Shown here: piece by piece, positions 1 to 5,238 of the stretch
How the letters are laid out: every line of letters starts with the position of its first letter
Numbering within the stretch: position 1 is the stretch's first letter
NCBI GenBank assembly: GCA_012519645.1
Contig: JAAYPU010000240.1
Span: 1-8,578 of the forward strand
Direction of reading: 5' to 3'
From: Clostridiales bacterium
GTDB taxonomy: Bacteria; Bacillota; Clostridia; Peptostreptococcales; JAAYPU01
DNA length: 8,578 nt
Translations under genes and position numbers: made by a program
The notes under the pieces: model-generated
Database searches by the model: none
The model's input: only the letters and a program-made list of their open reading frames with translations
Told to the model about the DNA's origin: nothing

Positions 1-2
1 GA

Positions 3-16
3 CAACTGATAACTGA
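3..16 (+). repeat. Heptamer array, YAACTGA x2
   Basis: Two adjacent heptamers (CAACTGA, TAACTGA) of the same family as the four-copy array at 301-328. It may be longer to the left of the window. Confidence 0.6.
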
Positions 17-23
17 TCTTAGC

Positions 24-54
24 TCGCCCTATTTGTGAAACAAATATCCGGCGA
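24..54. repeat. Interrupted hairpin
   Basis: TCGCC (24-28) pairs with GGCGA (50-54), and the inner ATTTGT (31-36) pairs with ACAAAT (40-45) around a GAA loop. The most GC-rich stem of island A. Confidence 0.6.
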
Positions 55-65
55 ACTTATGCAAG

Positions 66-93
66 GAAATCATGAATTTTATTTATAGATTTC
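66..93. repeat. Short inverted repeat
   Basis: GAAATC (66-71) and GATTTC (88-93) form a 6-bp inverted repeat with a 16-nt AT-rich loop. It is the weakest of the island A hairpins and could be chance in AT-rich DNA. Confidence 0.35.
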
Positions 94-94
94 T

Positions 95-113
95 ACTGCC
101 AACTGAAAGATAA
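95..113 (+). repeat. 19-nt direct repeat, copy 1
   Basis: ACTGCCAACTGAAAGATAA is repeated exactly at 317-335. In both places it is followed 4 nt later by a perfect hairpin (118-144 and 340-361), so the repeated unit is a module rather than an isolated word. Confidence 0.85.
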
Positions 114-117
114 TGTA

Positions 118-144
118 GAAATTTTGCTATATGGGCAAAATTTC
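118..144. repeat. Perfect 10-bp hairpin
   Basis: GAAATTTTGC (118-127) is the exact reverse complement of GCAAAATTTC (135-144), with a 7-nt loop. It sits between the first 19-nt repeat copy and the TAAATCW heptamer array. Confidence 0.85.
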
Positions 145-149
145 TTCCT

Positions 150-184
150 TAAATCATAAATCTTAAATCTTAAATCATAAATTC
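150..184 (+). repeat. Heptamer array, TAAATCW x5
   Basis: Five adjacent 7-bp units: TAAATCA, TAAATCT, TAAATCT, TAAATCA, TAAATTC. This is the longest heptamer array in the window; it begins six bases after the hairpin at 118-144. Confidence 0.9.
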
Positions 185-188
185 ACAT

Positions 189-203
189 TGCTCCGAAGGA
201 GCA
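189..203. repeat. Perfect hairpin, 3-nt loop
   Basis: TGCTCC-GAA-GGAGCA: a 6-bp stem with a three-base loop, the same design as the GATGC hairpins at 5594, 7884 and 7927. Flanking ACAT and ATGT can extend the symmetry with a bulge. Confidence 0.75.
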
Positions 204-231
204 TGTTTGCATTTTGGTCTCAGGTCTATGG

Positions 232-259
232 GAACTAAGAACTAAGAACTAAGAGTTAA
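232..259 (+). repeat. Heptamer array, GAACTAA x4
   Basis: GAACTAA three times, then GAGTTAA, exactly 28 bp. Its near reverse complement lies at 373-400, so the two arrays could pair and enclose the segment 263-361. Confidence 0.9.
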
Positions 260-262
260 GGA

Positions 263-291
263 AGATTTTGTGTTTTGAAAACACAAAATCT
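263..291. repeat. Near-perfect 29-nt palindrome
   Basis: A 14-bp inverted repeat (AGATTTTGTGTTTT against AAAACACAAAATCT) around a single central base at 277. This is the longest uninterrupted symmetry in the window. It directly follows the GAACTAA array. Confidence 0.9.
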
Positions 292-300
292 ACATTCAAA

Positions 301-328
301 TAACTGAGAACTGATAACTGCCAACTGA
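301..328 (+). repeat. Heptamer array, NAACTGN x4
   Basis: TAACTGA, GAACTGA, TAACTGC, CAACTGA: 28 bp. The array overlaps the second copy of the 19-nt direct repeat, so the 19-mer is a diverged heptamer tail. Confidence 0.85.
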
Positions 329-335
329 AAGATAA
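317..335 (+). repeat. 19-nt direct repeat, copy 2
   Basis: Exact copy of 95-113. The flanking bases differ on both sides, which sets the repeat limit. Confidence 0.85.
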
Positions 336-339
336 GGAA

Positions 340-361
340 GGAATTTGCCAGAGCAAATTCC
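340..361. repeat. Perfect 9-bp hairpin (possible lepA 3' structure)
   Basis: GGAATTTGC (340-348) pairs with GCAAATTCC (353-361) around a 4-nt loop. Read on the minus strand it lies about 50 nt past the lepA stop and is followed by TTCCTTATC. It might act as a weak terminator or mRNA 3' end for lepA, but there is no clean U-tract. Confidence 0.7.
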
Positions 362-372
362 CACATTATCTA

Positions 373-400
373 TTAGTTCTTAGTTTTTAGTTCTTAGTTA
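373..400 (-). repeat. Heptamer array, TTAGTTN x4 (inverted GAACTAA family)
   Basis: TTAGTTC, TTAGTTT, TTAGTTC, TTAGTTA: 28 bp, ending 9 bp from the lepA stop codon. On the minus strand it reads as GAACTAA-type units, the inverse orientation of the array at 232-259. Confidence 0.9.
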
Positions 401-409
401 TCCCAGATT

Positions 410-2215
410 TTACTTTTTCTCGTCGTACTTTAACACTGCAGTAAACGCTTCCTGCGGTACTTCCACCTCACCAAACTGACGCATATGCTTTTTGCCTTCT
501 TTTTGTTTTTCTAACAGCTTTTTTTTACGCGAAATATCTCCGCCATAGCATTTTGCTAATACATCTTTTCTTAAGGGTTTCACTGTCTCTCTTGCTATGA
601 CCTTCGTGCCGACAGATGCTTGAATAGGTACCGCAAAAAGATGCCGCGGAATTACTTCCTTAAGCTTTTCACAAACAAACTTTCCGCGCTGCTGTGCCTT
701 AGACTCATGAACGATCATAGAAAATGCGTCTACTAATTCCTTATTTAACAAGATATCCAATTTTACCAATTTAGATCTTTCATAACCCTTTAATTCATAA
801 TCTAACGAGCCATAGCCTCTTGTCTTGGATTTTAGCGCATCAAAAAAGTCATATATTACTTCATTCAAAGGCATGTCATAATGCAACGTAACCCTTTTGG
901 CATCTAAATAAGCCATGTTTTTCATTGTACCGCGCCGCTCCTGGCACAGCTCCATTATACTTCCCACATATTCATTAGGAACCATAATATTCGCTTCAAC
1001 TATTGGTTCTTCTATATAGGCTATTTGCGTAGCCGGCGGTAAATTTGTGGGGTTTTGGATCATTTCAACAGTTCCGTCTGTTTTTGTCACTCTATATATA
1101 ACACTTGGCGAAGTTGCAATGATTGCCAAATCAAATTCTCTTTCAAGCCTCTCTTGAATGATCTCCATATGCAGCAAGCCTAAAAAACCGCATCTAAAGC
1201 CAAAGCCAAGAGCGTTTGAAGTTTCCGGCTCAAATACAAGTGCGGCATCATTCACCTGAAGCTTTTCTAATGCATCTTTTACATTTTCATACTTTTCGCC
1301 CTCAGCCGGATAGACCCCACAGTATACCATTGGTACCACTTTTTTATAACCCGGCAGGGGTTTGTCCGTCGGGCGGTCAGAATGAGTAATTGTATCCCCA
1401 ACGCGTGCATCAGCCACTTGTTTGATACTTGCAGTAATGTAACCTACATCACCTGCTTTCAGAATATCGACCTGCGTGGCTCCCGGAGAGAAAACACCAA
1501 CCTCAGTTACTTCATAGATTTTTTTAGATGCCATCATTTTAATTTTGTCGCCTTTTTTAACTTTGCCGTCAAAAACCCGGATATATACTACAACACCTTT
1601 GTAATTATCATAAATGGAATCAAAAATCAGCGCTTTTAAAGGCAGCTCATCATCACCGGAAGGAGATGGTATTTTATGCACAATTGCTTCCAGCACGTCC
1701 TCAATATTTAATCCTTCTTTAGCAGATACCAAAGGGGCATCGTGTGCATCTATACCTAAAATATCTTCGATTTCTTCCTTTATTTCATCAGGTCTGGCAC
1801 TTGGTAAGTCAATTTTGTTAATAACAGGTACGATCTCCAAATCTTCTTCCAGTGCAAGATATACATTGGCAAGTGTCTGAGCTTCCACTCCTTGAGTGGC
1901 ATCTACTACAAGAATAGCACCCTCACACGCCGCAAGACTTCTTGATACCTCATAAGTAAAATCCACATGCCCCGGGGTGTCTATAAGGTTAAAAATATAA
2001 TCATTTCCGTCCTTTGCCTTGTATGTCATTCTTGTTGTCTGAAGCTTAATAGTGATCCCTCTCTCACGTTCAAGGTCCATATTATCCAAAAACTGTTCTT
2101 TCATATCCCGTTGTGATACGAGTCCTGTTTTCTCGATAATTCTGTCAGCAAGAGTCGATTTACCGTGATCTATATGTGCAATTATACTAAAATTTCTGAT
2201 ATTATTTTGATGCAT
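410..2215 (-). CDS. lepA: Elongation factor 4 (LepA), ribosome-associated GTPase
   Basis: Cytoplasmic translational GTPase of the EF-G-like family that acts on the ribosome (back-translocation or initiation/assembly roles have been proposed for the family). From the chosen start the protein is 601 residues, the usual family length. Visible motifs: P-loop AHIDHGKS (13-20), switch region RERGITIK (50-57), DTPGHVDF (79-86), NKID (133-136), and the LepA-specific C-terminal tail with CYGGDISRKKK near residue 560. The frame stays open to 2317, but I chose the ATG at 2215 because GGAGGA (2221-2226) lies 5 nt before it, MHQNNIRNFSIIAHIDHGKS is a typical N-terminus, and the upstream extension lies over a promoter-like sequence. 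It is the last gene of the gpr-spoIIP-lepA block but appears separately transcribed. Identification is very secure. Confidence 0.98.
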   Translation of the reverse strand: MHQNNIRNFSIIAHIDHGKSTLADRIIEKTGLVSQRDMKEQFLDNMDLERERGITIKLQTTRMTYKAKDGNDYIFNLIDTPGHVDFTYEVSRSLAACEGAILVVDATQGVEAQTLANVYLALEEDLEIVPVINKIDLPSARPDEIKEEIEDILGIDAHDAPLVSAKEGLNIEDVLEAIVHKIPSPSGDDELPLKALIFDSIYDNYKGVVVYIRVFDGKVKKGDKIKMMASKKIYEVTEVGVFSPGATQVDILKAGDVGYITASIKQVADARVGDTITHSDRPTDKPLPGYKKVVPMVYCGVYPAEGEKYENVKDALEKLQVNDAALVFEPETSNALGFGFRCGFLGLLHMEIIQERLEREFDLAIIATSPSVIYRVTKTDGTVEMIQNPTNLPPATQIAYIEEPIVEANIMVPNEYVGSIMELCQERRGTMKNMAYLDAKRVTLHYDMPLNEVIYDFFDALKSKTRGYGSLDYELKGYERSKLVKLDILLNKELVDAFSMIVHESKAQQRGKFVCEKLKEVIPRHLFAVPIQASVGTKVIARETVKPLRKDVLAKCYGGDISRKKKLLEKQKEGKKHMRQFGEVEVPQEAFTAVLKYDEKK

Positions 2216-2220
2216 GTTTT

Positions 2221-2226
2221 TCCTCC
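2221..2226 (-). promoter_or_regulatory. lepA ribosome binding site
   Basis: GGAGGA on the minus strand, 5 nt before the ATG ending at 2215. It decides the start against the longer in-frame alternative at 2317. Confidence 0.9.
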
Positions 2227-2279
2227 GCTCAATATAACCTAAATAAGATTGATTGATCTGAATACTCATAGTCTGACAT

Positions 2280-2288
2280 ATTATAACA
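2280..2288 (-). promoter_or_regulatory. Probable lepA promoter (extended -10)
   Basis: On the minus strand TGTTATAAT gives a perfect TATAAT (2280-2285) preceded by TG one base upstream (extended -10). The expected -35 position holds only a T-rich TTTTTA-like sequence, so the extended -10 would carry recognition. Transcription would begin near 2273, downstream of the terminator at 2387-2408. Confidence 0.6.
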
Positions 2289-2386
2289 TAATAAATTTGA
2301 CATAAAAAGTATGCCATTTAAAAAATAAATCTATAAAAAAAAGACTTCTTTTACATGATTGGGTAATATGATAGCTTTTATAAGAT

Positions 2387-2408
2387 AAAAAAACGTACCA
2401 TTGGTACG
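2387..2408 (-). terminator. Rho-independent terminator of the gpr-spoIIP-small ORF block
   Basis: On the minus strand CGTACC-AAT-GGTACG (2394-2408) is followed by seven T (2387-2393); flanking AAGAT/ATCTT can lengthen the stem. It starts 13 nt past the stop codon of the 2422-2793 gene. Confidence 0.85.
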
Positions 2409-2421
2409 ATCTTCTAATGGA

Positions 2422-2793
2422 CTATATTGGCTGTGTTCCTTTCGGGTCAAATCCATCCATATTAAGCTTAAGCTCAATTTTCCTTCTTATTTTATATATA
2501 AAAATTGTAGCCTTTTTTAAGGTTGTCTGACTTGTGTCCTGAATGCTGTTAATTACTTTTTGATTGTTTATATCTAATGATTTTCCTAAAAAATAAACTC
2601 TTATCATTTCACTGTTTAAACGTATGCAGCCTAATACCATCTCCCGGTCATATCCAACCATATTGCTATACTCTGCATCTACAGTCATAATTCCCGAAAA
2701 AAAAATGAAAACCATAAAGAAAATCATAAATTTCTTTTTTGTGTTTTCTCTTTTATTATCTCTTTCTTTTATCTTTTGTTCATATCTTCCCAT
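2422..2793 (-). CDS. Small membrane-anchored protein of unknown function, downstream of spoIIP
   Basis: I do not recognise this 123-residue protein. It has a strongly basic, polar N-terminus (1-21, rich in K, R, E, N), one hydrophobic segment (about 22-40, KFMIFFMVFIFFSGIMTVDA) and a soluble C-terminal part with a basic stretch (KIRRKIELKLNM, 101-112). This suggests an N-in single-pass membrane protein or an uncleaved signal anchor with about 80 residues outside. The gene looks real: the ATG has AAGGTGA at a 7-nt spacing, it begins only 17 nt after the spoIIP stop, and a terminator follows it. Position suggests sporulation co-expression with spoIIP. That is an inference from context; no catalytic motif is visible. 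Confidence 0.75.
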   Translation of the reverse strand: MGRYEQKIKERDNKRENTKKKFMIFFMVFIFFSGIMTVDAEYSNMVGYDREMVLGCIRLNSEMIRVYFLGKSLDINNQKVINSIQDTSQTTLKKATIFIYKIRRKIELKLNMDGFDPKGTQPI

Positions 2794-2810
2794 TTTTGTA
2801 TCACCTTATT

Positions 2811-3866
2811 CTATTTCTTAATATCACATATGACAGAATACAAAATCTCAGCAAAATATTCTGCCGTTATTAATGCCTCCTCAATATTATTCTCATTATC
2901 ACCAAGCTCCATCAAAATATAATAGTCCGAAACATACTGATTAAATTTATAAGGCTTTAATATTATGCCTTCACCTAATTCCGGATACATTAATTTACTC
3001 TTATACATTATGAAATCGGCAAAAGTATTAAGAACTTCGCTGTTCTCATTGTCGCTGCCTACTACAAGGCTGTATTTAGCCGCTTTTTTCCCATTTATTG
3101 TTACAAAATTTGTTTTGACTGTTTTATAATCCGAGGCATCCCGATGTAAGTCTATTATTATTTTTACCGATTCATTTTTTTCTAACCCTTTTTTAATTGT
3201 ATCAAGTGACCTTCTATAAGATTCATTATAAGAAGGATAATCATGCAATGTCTTGTCGTGAATTACCTGGATACCTTTACTTCTTAATTGATGGGCCAGC
3301 CTTTCTCCTGCTTCACGAACCGTACCGGGTTCATCAGTAGAATGAAAATTGTTTTCTGTTACCGGTCTATAGGATTCTGTAGCATGAGTATGGTAAATAT
3401 AAACTACGGGTTTGGAAAAATCAAAACTTACCTTTTCAGGAAATTTAACCTTTTCAGAAGTTACTATTTGAAAATTGCCGGCAATATTTTCAGGAGAAGC
3501 TTCCTTTATTTCACTCTGAGAGTTTTTTATTGAAGATGGTATTTCTTCTCCTGATATTATTCCTTCCGTGTTGTGTCCGGAGGATGTTAATGCTTCTCCT
3601 CTTGCCATAACAGGATAAACGTTGGAAATCATTTTTTTATAAAAATTATCTTCTGTTTCTCTCTTTATAGCAGGTCTTTCTCTTATCTCAGCACCTCTGC
3701 TTACCATAGGAAAAACACTCTTGATACACTCCTCAAAAACATCTGATTCTTCTTTAGCTTGTACATTTGAACCGTTTCCTATAAAACTATATGCAAATAA
3801 AAAGAACATACATAATATAATGGAAACAGACATAACAAAATAAGGTAATTTAATTCCTTTTTTCAA
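2811..3866 (-). CDS. spoIIP: Stage II sporulation protein P (SpoIIP), peptidoglycan hydrolase for engulfment
   Basis: SpoIIP works with SpoIID and SpoIIM to degrade septal peptidoglycan during forespore engulfment; it is membrane-anchored in the mother cell. Using the longest frame for numbering (GTG at 3875), there is one membrane anchor (about 13-33), a variable linker (40-150), then the conserved domain with YHTHATES (161-168), IIDLHRDA (240-247) and ELGDNENN (323-330), the expected metal-binding and catalytic signatures. The frame's first codon is a GTG lying inside the Shine-Dalgarno sequence GAGGTG (3873-3878). The likely start is therefore the TTG at 3866, 6 nt downstream, giving 351 residues. 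The linker carries two copies of a V-[FY]-P-[MV]-x-x-R-G motif (54-61 and 86-93). It follows gpr by 86 nt, where a sigmaE-like promoter is possible. Confidence 0.95.
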   Translation of the reverse strand: MKKGIKLPYFVMSVSIILCMFFLFAYSFIGNGSNVQAKEESDVFEECIKSVFPMVSRGAEIRERPAIKRETEDNFYKKMISNVYPVMARGEALTSSGHNTEGIISGEEIPSSIKNSQSEIKEASPENIAGNFQIVTSEKVKFPEKVSFDFSKPVVYIYHTHATESYRPVTENNFHSTDEPGTVREAGERLAHQLRSKGIQVIHDKTLHDYPSYNESYRRSLDTIKKGLEKNESVKIIIDLHRDASDYKTVKTNFVTINGKKAAKYSLVVGSDNENSEVLNTFADFIMYKSKLMYPELGEGIILKPYKFNQYVSDYYILMELGDNENNIEEALITAEYFAEILYSVICDIKK

Positions 3867-3872
3867 AATGTG

Positions 3873-3878
3873 CACCTC
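3873..3878 (-). promoter_or_regulatory. spoIIP ribosome binding site that includes an unused GTG
   Basis: GAGGTG on the minus strand lies 6 nt before the TTG at 3866. The in-frame GTG at 3875 is part of this site and has no Shine-Dalgarno of its own, so it is unlikely to be the start. Confidence 0.65.
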
Positions 3879-3909
3879 GTTTCATAACTTAAACTCTTTC
3901 ATTTTATAA

Positions 3910-3938
3910 ATTATATGAAACGGGTATATCTGTTATGA
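3910..3938 (-). promoter_or_regulatory. Candidate sigmaE-type promoter for spoIIP
   Basis: On the minus strand CATATAAT (3910-3917) is close to the sigmaE -10 element (CATACAAT). TCATAAC lies 14 nt upstream (3932-3938), a partial match to the sigmaE -35. In Bacillus subtilis spoIIP is transcribed by sigmaE in the mother cell, so a separate promoter here would make sense. The -35 match is weak. Confidence 0.35.
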
Positions 3939-3952
3939 TTAGATTTACACTG

Positions 3953-4912
3953 CTAACTCATATATCTGTTTACATCTTCAAGTTTCAAGCCCGGATGCAA
4001 TGCCATATTAATTGAATTGGAAATTATTTGCGAAAAATCCTGGACAAGACTGTCAATATCATTTGCTGTTACAATCATGTTTCTGCTGCAGCTTTGCAGC
4101 ATTTTATCTACTGTCTCACCATGAGTTTGAAAAATATTTGAAAGATTACTAAAATAGCCGCCAATCTCTTTATCGCCGCCGCATCTTCCCAATTCCTCAA
4201 TTGTATCGAAAACGACCGTAAAAGAGTCTATTACTGTCGGCACACCTATTGCAATGACTCTTACACCCAGACTATTTCCGTTTAGCTCCGTTCTGTTATT
4301 CCCTACACCTGCTCCTGGACTGATTCCGGTATCCGTGATCTGAATTGTCGTATTGATTCTTTCTATACGCCGAGCTGCCAAAGCATCAACTGCTATTATC
4401 AAATCCGGCTTCACTTTTTCCACTGCGCCTTTAATTATTTCGACTGTTTCAATACCTGTAGTTCCCATTACTCCCGGTATCAGCGCACTTACACATGCCA
4501 TGGATTCATCCTTATCTTTTTTATAAGTAATGAAATAATGTCTGGTGACTTTAATTTTTTTAACAGTAAGAGGTCCTAATGCATCAGGTGTCACTTTATC
4601 ATTACCAAGTCCGACAACAAGTACTTTTAAGTTATTTTTAAATTGAATGATTTTAGATAGTTCGTGAGCTAAAACTAAGCTTGCTTCATCTTTCAGCTGC
4701 GCATCGGCATTGCGCAATCCGGGTACTTCTAATGTGATGTAGTTTCCCTTTGGCTTTCCCATGGACTCACTGCCGTTATCATCAGTGATCTTAATATTTG
4801 TGATATCAATACTGCCTTTCCTGTCCTTTTCTACTTCAACACCTTTTATTTCGATATTATTCTGCTCATCATACATTTCTTTGCTTTCTATAGCTAAATC
4901 AGTTCTGAACAT
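3953..4912 (-). CDS. gpr: Germination protease GPR (spore protease, peptidase family A25)
   Basis: GPR is made as a zymogen in the forespore and, on germination, degrades the small acid-soluble proteins that coat spore DNA. The 319-residue product has the family signatures: N-terminal RTDLAIES (3-10), EVPGLR (62-67), GLGNDKVTPDALGP (101-114), PDLIIAVDALAARR (169-182) and ISPGAGVGNNR (197-207). Asp110 and Asp176 are 66 residues apart, the same spacing as the Asp127/Asp193 pair implicated in catalysis in Bacillus megaterium GPR. GGAGGA (4918-4923) lies 5 nt before the ATG. By alignment to the Bacillus cleavage site (after RTD), the propeptide would be only five residues, against 15-16 in Bacillus. 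It is the first gene of the minus-strand block and divergent from rpsT. Confidence 0.96.
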   Translation of the reverse strand: MFRTDLAIESKEMYDEQNNIEIKGVEVEKDRKGSIDITNIKITDDNGSESMGKPKGNYITLEVPGLRNADAQLKDEASLVLAHELSKIIQFKNNLKVLVVGLGNDKVTPDALGPLTVKKIKVTRHYFITYKKDKDESMACVSALIPGVMGTTGIETVEIIKGAVEKVKPDLIIAVDALAARRIERINTTIQITDTGISPGAGVGNNRTELNGNSLGVRVIAIGVPTVIDSFTVVFDTIEELGRCGGDKEIGGYFSNLSNIFQTHGETVDKMLQSCSRNMIVTANDIDSLVQDFSQIISNSINMALHPGLKLEDVNRYMS

Positions 4913-4945
4913 TATGCTCCTCCATCTTTATTGAAAATATATTAT

Positions 4946-4973
4946 ATTTTTTCCATAGATAAGTTTTATATTC
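4946..4973 (-). promoter_or_regulatory. Candidate forespore (sigmaF/sigmaG-type) promoter for gpr
   Basis: On the minus strand GGAAAAAAT (4946-4954) fits the sigmaF -10 pattern GGNNANAMT. GAATA (4969-4973) lies 14 nt upstream, one base short of the usual sigmaF spacing. In Bacillus subtilis gpr is read by sigmaF and sigmaG. The distance to the start codon is sensible, but AT-richness makes chance matches likely. Confidence 0.35.
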
Positions 4974-5018
4974 CCTGAAAAATACATCATTAACGGGAAA
5001 AGCGGAATAATACTAACT

Positions 5019-5046
5019 AAGGAAATTTCATAATTGAAATTTCCTT
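5019..5046. repeat. Perfect 12-bp hairpin
   Basis: AAGGAAATTTCA (5019-5030) pairs exactly with TGAAATTTCCTT (5035-5046) around TAAT. Fifteen bases (AGGAAATTTCATAAT, 5020-5034) recur exactly in the hairpin at 8036-8066. Confidence 0.9.
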
Positions 5047-5053
5047 AAAGTAA

Positions 5054-5081
5054 GAATTAAGAATGAAGAATGAAGAGTTAA
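5054..5081 (+). repeat. Heptamer array, GAATGAA type x4
   Basis: GAATTAA, GAATGAA, GAATGAA, GAGTTAA: 28 bp. The last unit equals the last unit of the array at 232-259. Confidence 0.9.
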
Positions 5082-5083
5082 TG

Positions 5084-5111
5084 AAACTTTTGCAATACCT
5101 TGCAAAAGTTT
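5084..5111. repeat. Perfect 12-bp hairpin
   Basis: AAACTTTTGCAA (5084-5095) pairs exactly with TTGCAAAAGTTT (5100-5111) around a TACC loop. It sits between two heptamer arrays of opposite orientation. Confidence 0.9.
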
Positions 5112-5114
5112 ACC

Positions 5115-5142
5115 TTAATTATTAGTTATTAGTTCTCAGTAG
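5115..5142 (-). repeat. Heptamer array, TTAGTTA type x4 (inverted)
   Basis: TTAATTA, TTAGTTA, TTAGTTC, then a diverged TCAGTAG. It is the inverse orientation of the GAACTAA/GAATTAA family and partly complementary (with G-U pairs in RNA) to 5054-5081. Confidence 0.8.
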
Positions 5143-5173
5143 TTGTTAGAGTAAATTATTTAACATTTTTTTC

Positions 5174-5202
5174 TTGATTTATTCTTTTATAAGTGATATT
5201 AT
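5174..5202 (+). promoter_or_regulatory. rpsT promoter (sigmaA type)
   Basis: TTGATT (5174-5179), a 17-bp spacer and TATTAT (5197-5202): a good housekeeping promoter. Start of transcription would be near 5209, giving a leader of about 30 nt. Confidence 0.75.
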
Positions 5203-5238
5203 GTTTACTGCAGTATTTCACGTGAGAGGGGTGAATTA

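Larger units (their letters stand above)
1..403. repeat. Intergenic hairpin/heptamer island A (downstream of lepA, continues off left edge)
   Basis: This gene-free stretch is almost wholly built of two alternating components. One is short inverted repeats able to form hairpins (24-54, 66-93, 118-144, 189-203, 263-291, 340-361). The other is tandem 7-bp repeats (3-16, 150-184, 232-259, 301-328, 373-400). Each is listed separately. No plausible coding region with a ribosome binding site was seen on either strand. Of the sequence between the units, only 207-231 looks unstructured. The island begins right behind the lepA stop codon and is already in progress at base 1, so its left limit is unknown. 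A role in termination, RNA stability or chromosome structure is possible but not shown. Confidence 0.8.
5010..5145. repeat. Intergenic hairpin/heptamer island B (between gpr and rpsT)
   Basis: This occupies the middle of the 326-bp divergent intergenic region (4913-5238). The gpr promoter lies on its left and the rpsT promoter on its right. Order: hairpin (5019-5046), heptamers (5054-5081), hairpin (5084-5111), inverted heptamers (5115-5142). It has the same design as island A but different stems and heptamers. No coding sequence is seen in it. Confidence 0.8.

Noticed and set aside
1..403. CRISPR array
   Set aside because: The repeats are 7 bp in direct tandem without spacers, hairpin units differ from each other, and no cas gene is present.
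1382..1880. Plus-strand open frames opposite lepA
   Set aside because: They lie wholly antisense to a certain gene, have no ribosome binding site and their products resemble nothing.
2297..2302. TTGACA on the plus strand as a -35 element
   Set aside because: No -10 element at 16-18 bp downstream and no plus-strand gene follows; it lies within the lepA upstream region.
2216..2317. 34-residue N-terminal extension of LepA from an ATG at 2317
   Set aside because: No Shine-Dalgarno there, the extension is unlike LepA N-termini, and it overlaps a promoter-like sequence; the ATG at 2215 has GGAGGA at ideal spacing.
2624..3533. Plus-strand open frames opposite the small membrane gene and spoIIP
   Set aside because: Antisense shadows of coding frames, without start signals.
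3878..3922. CGTTTCAT / ATGAAACG inverted repeat between gpr and spoIIP
   Set aside because: 8-bp arms with a 29-nt AT-rich loop and no U-tract; not convincing as a terminator.
5206..5215. TACTGCAGTA palindrome at the probable rpsT transcription start
   Set aside because: A single 10-bp palindrome without other copies; too little to call an operator.
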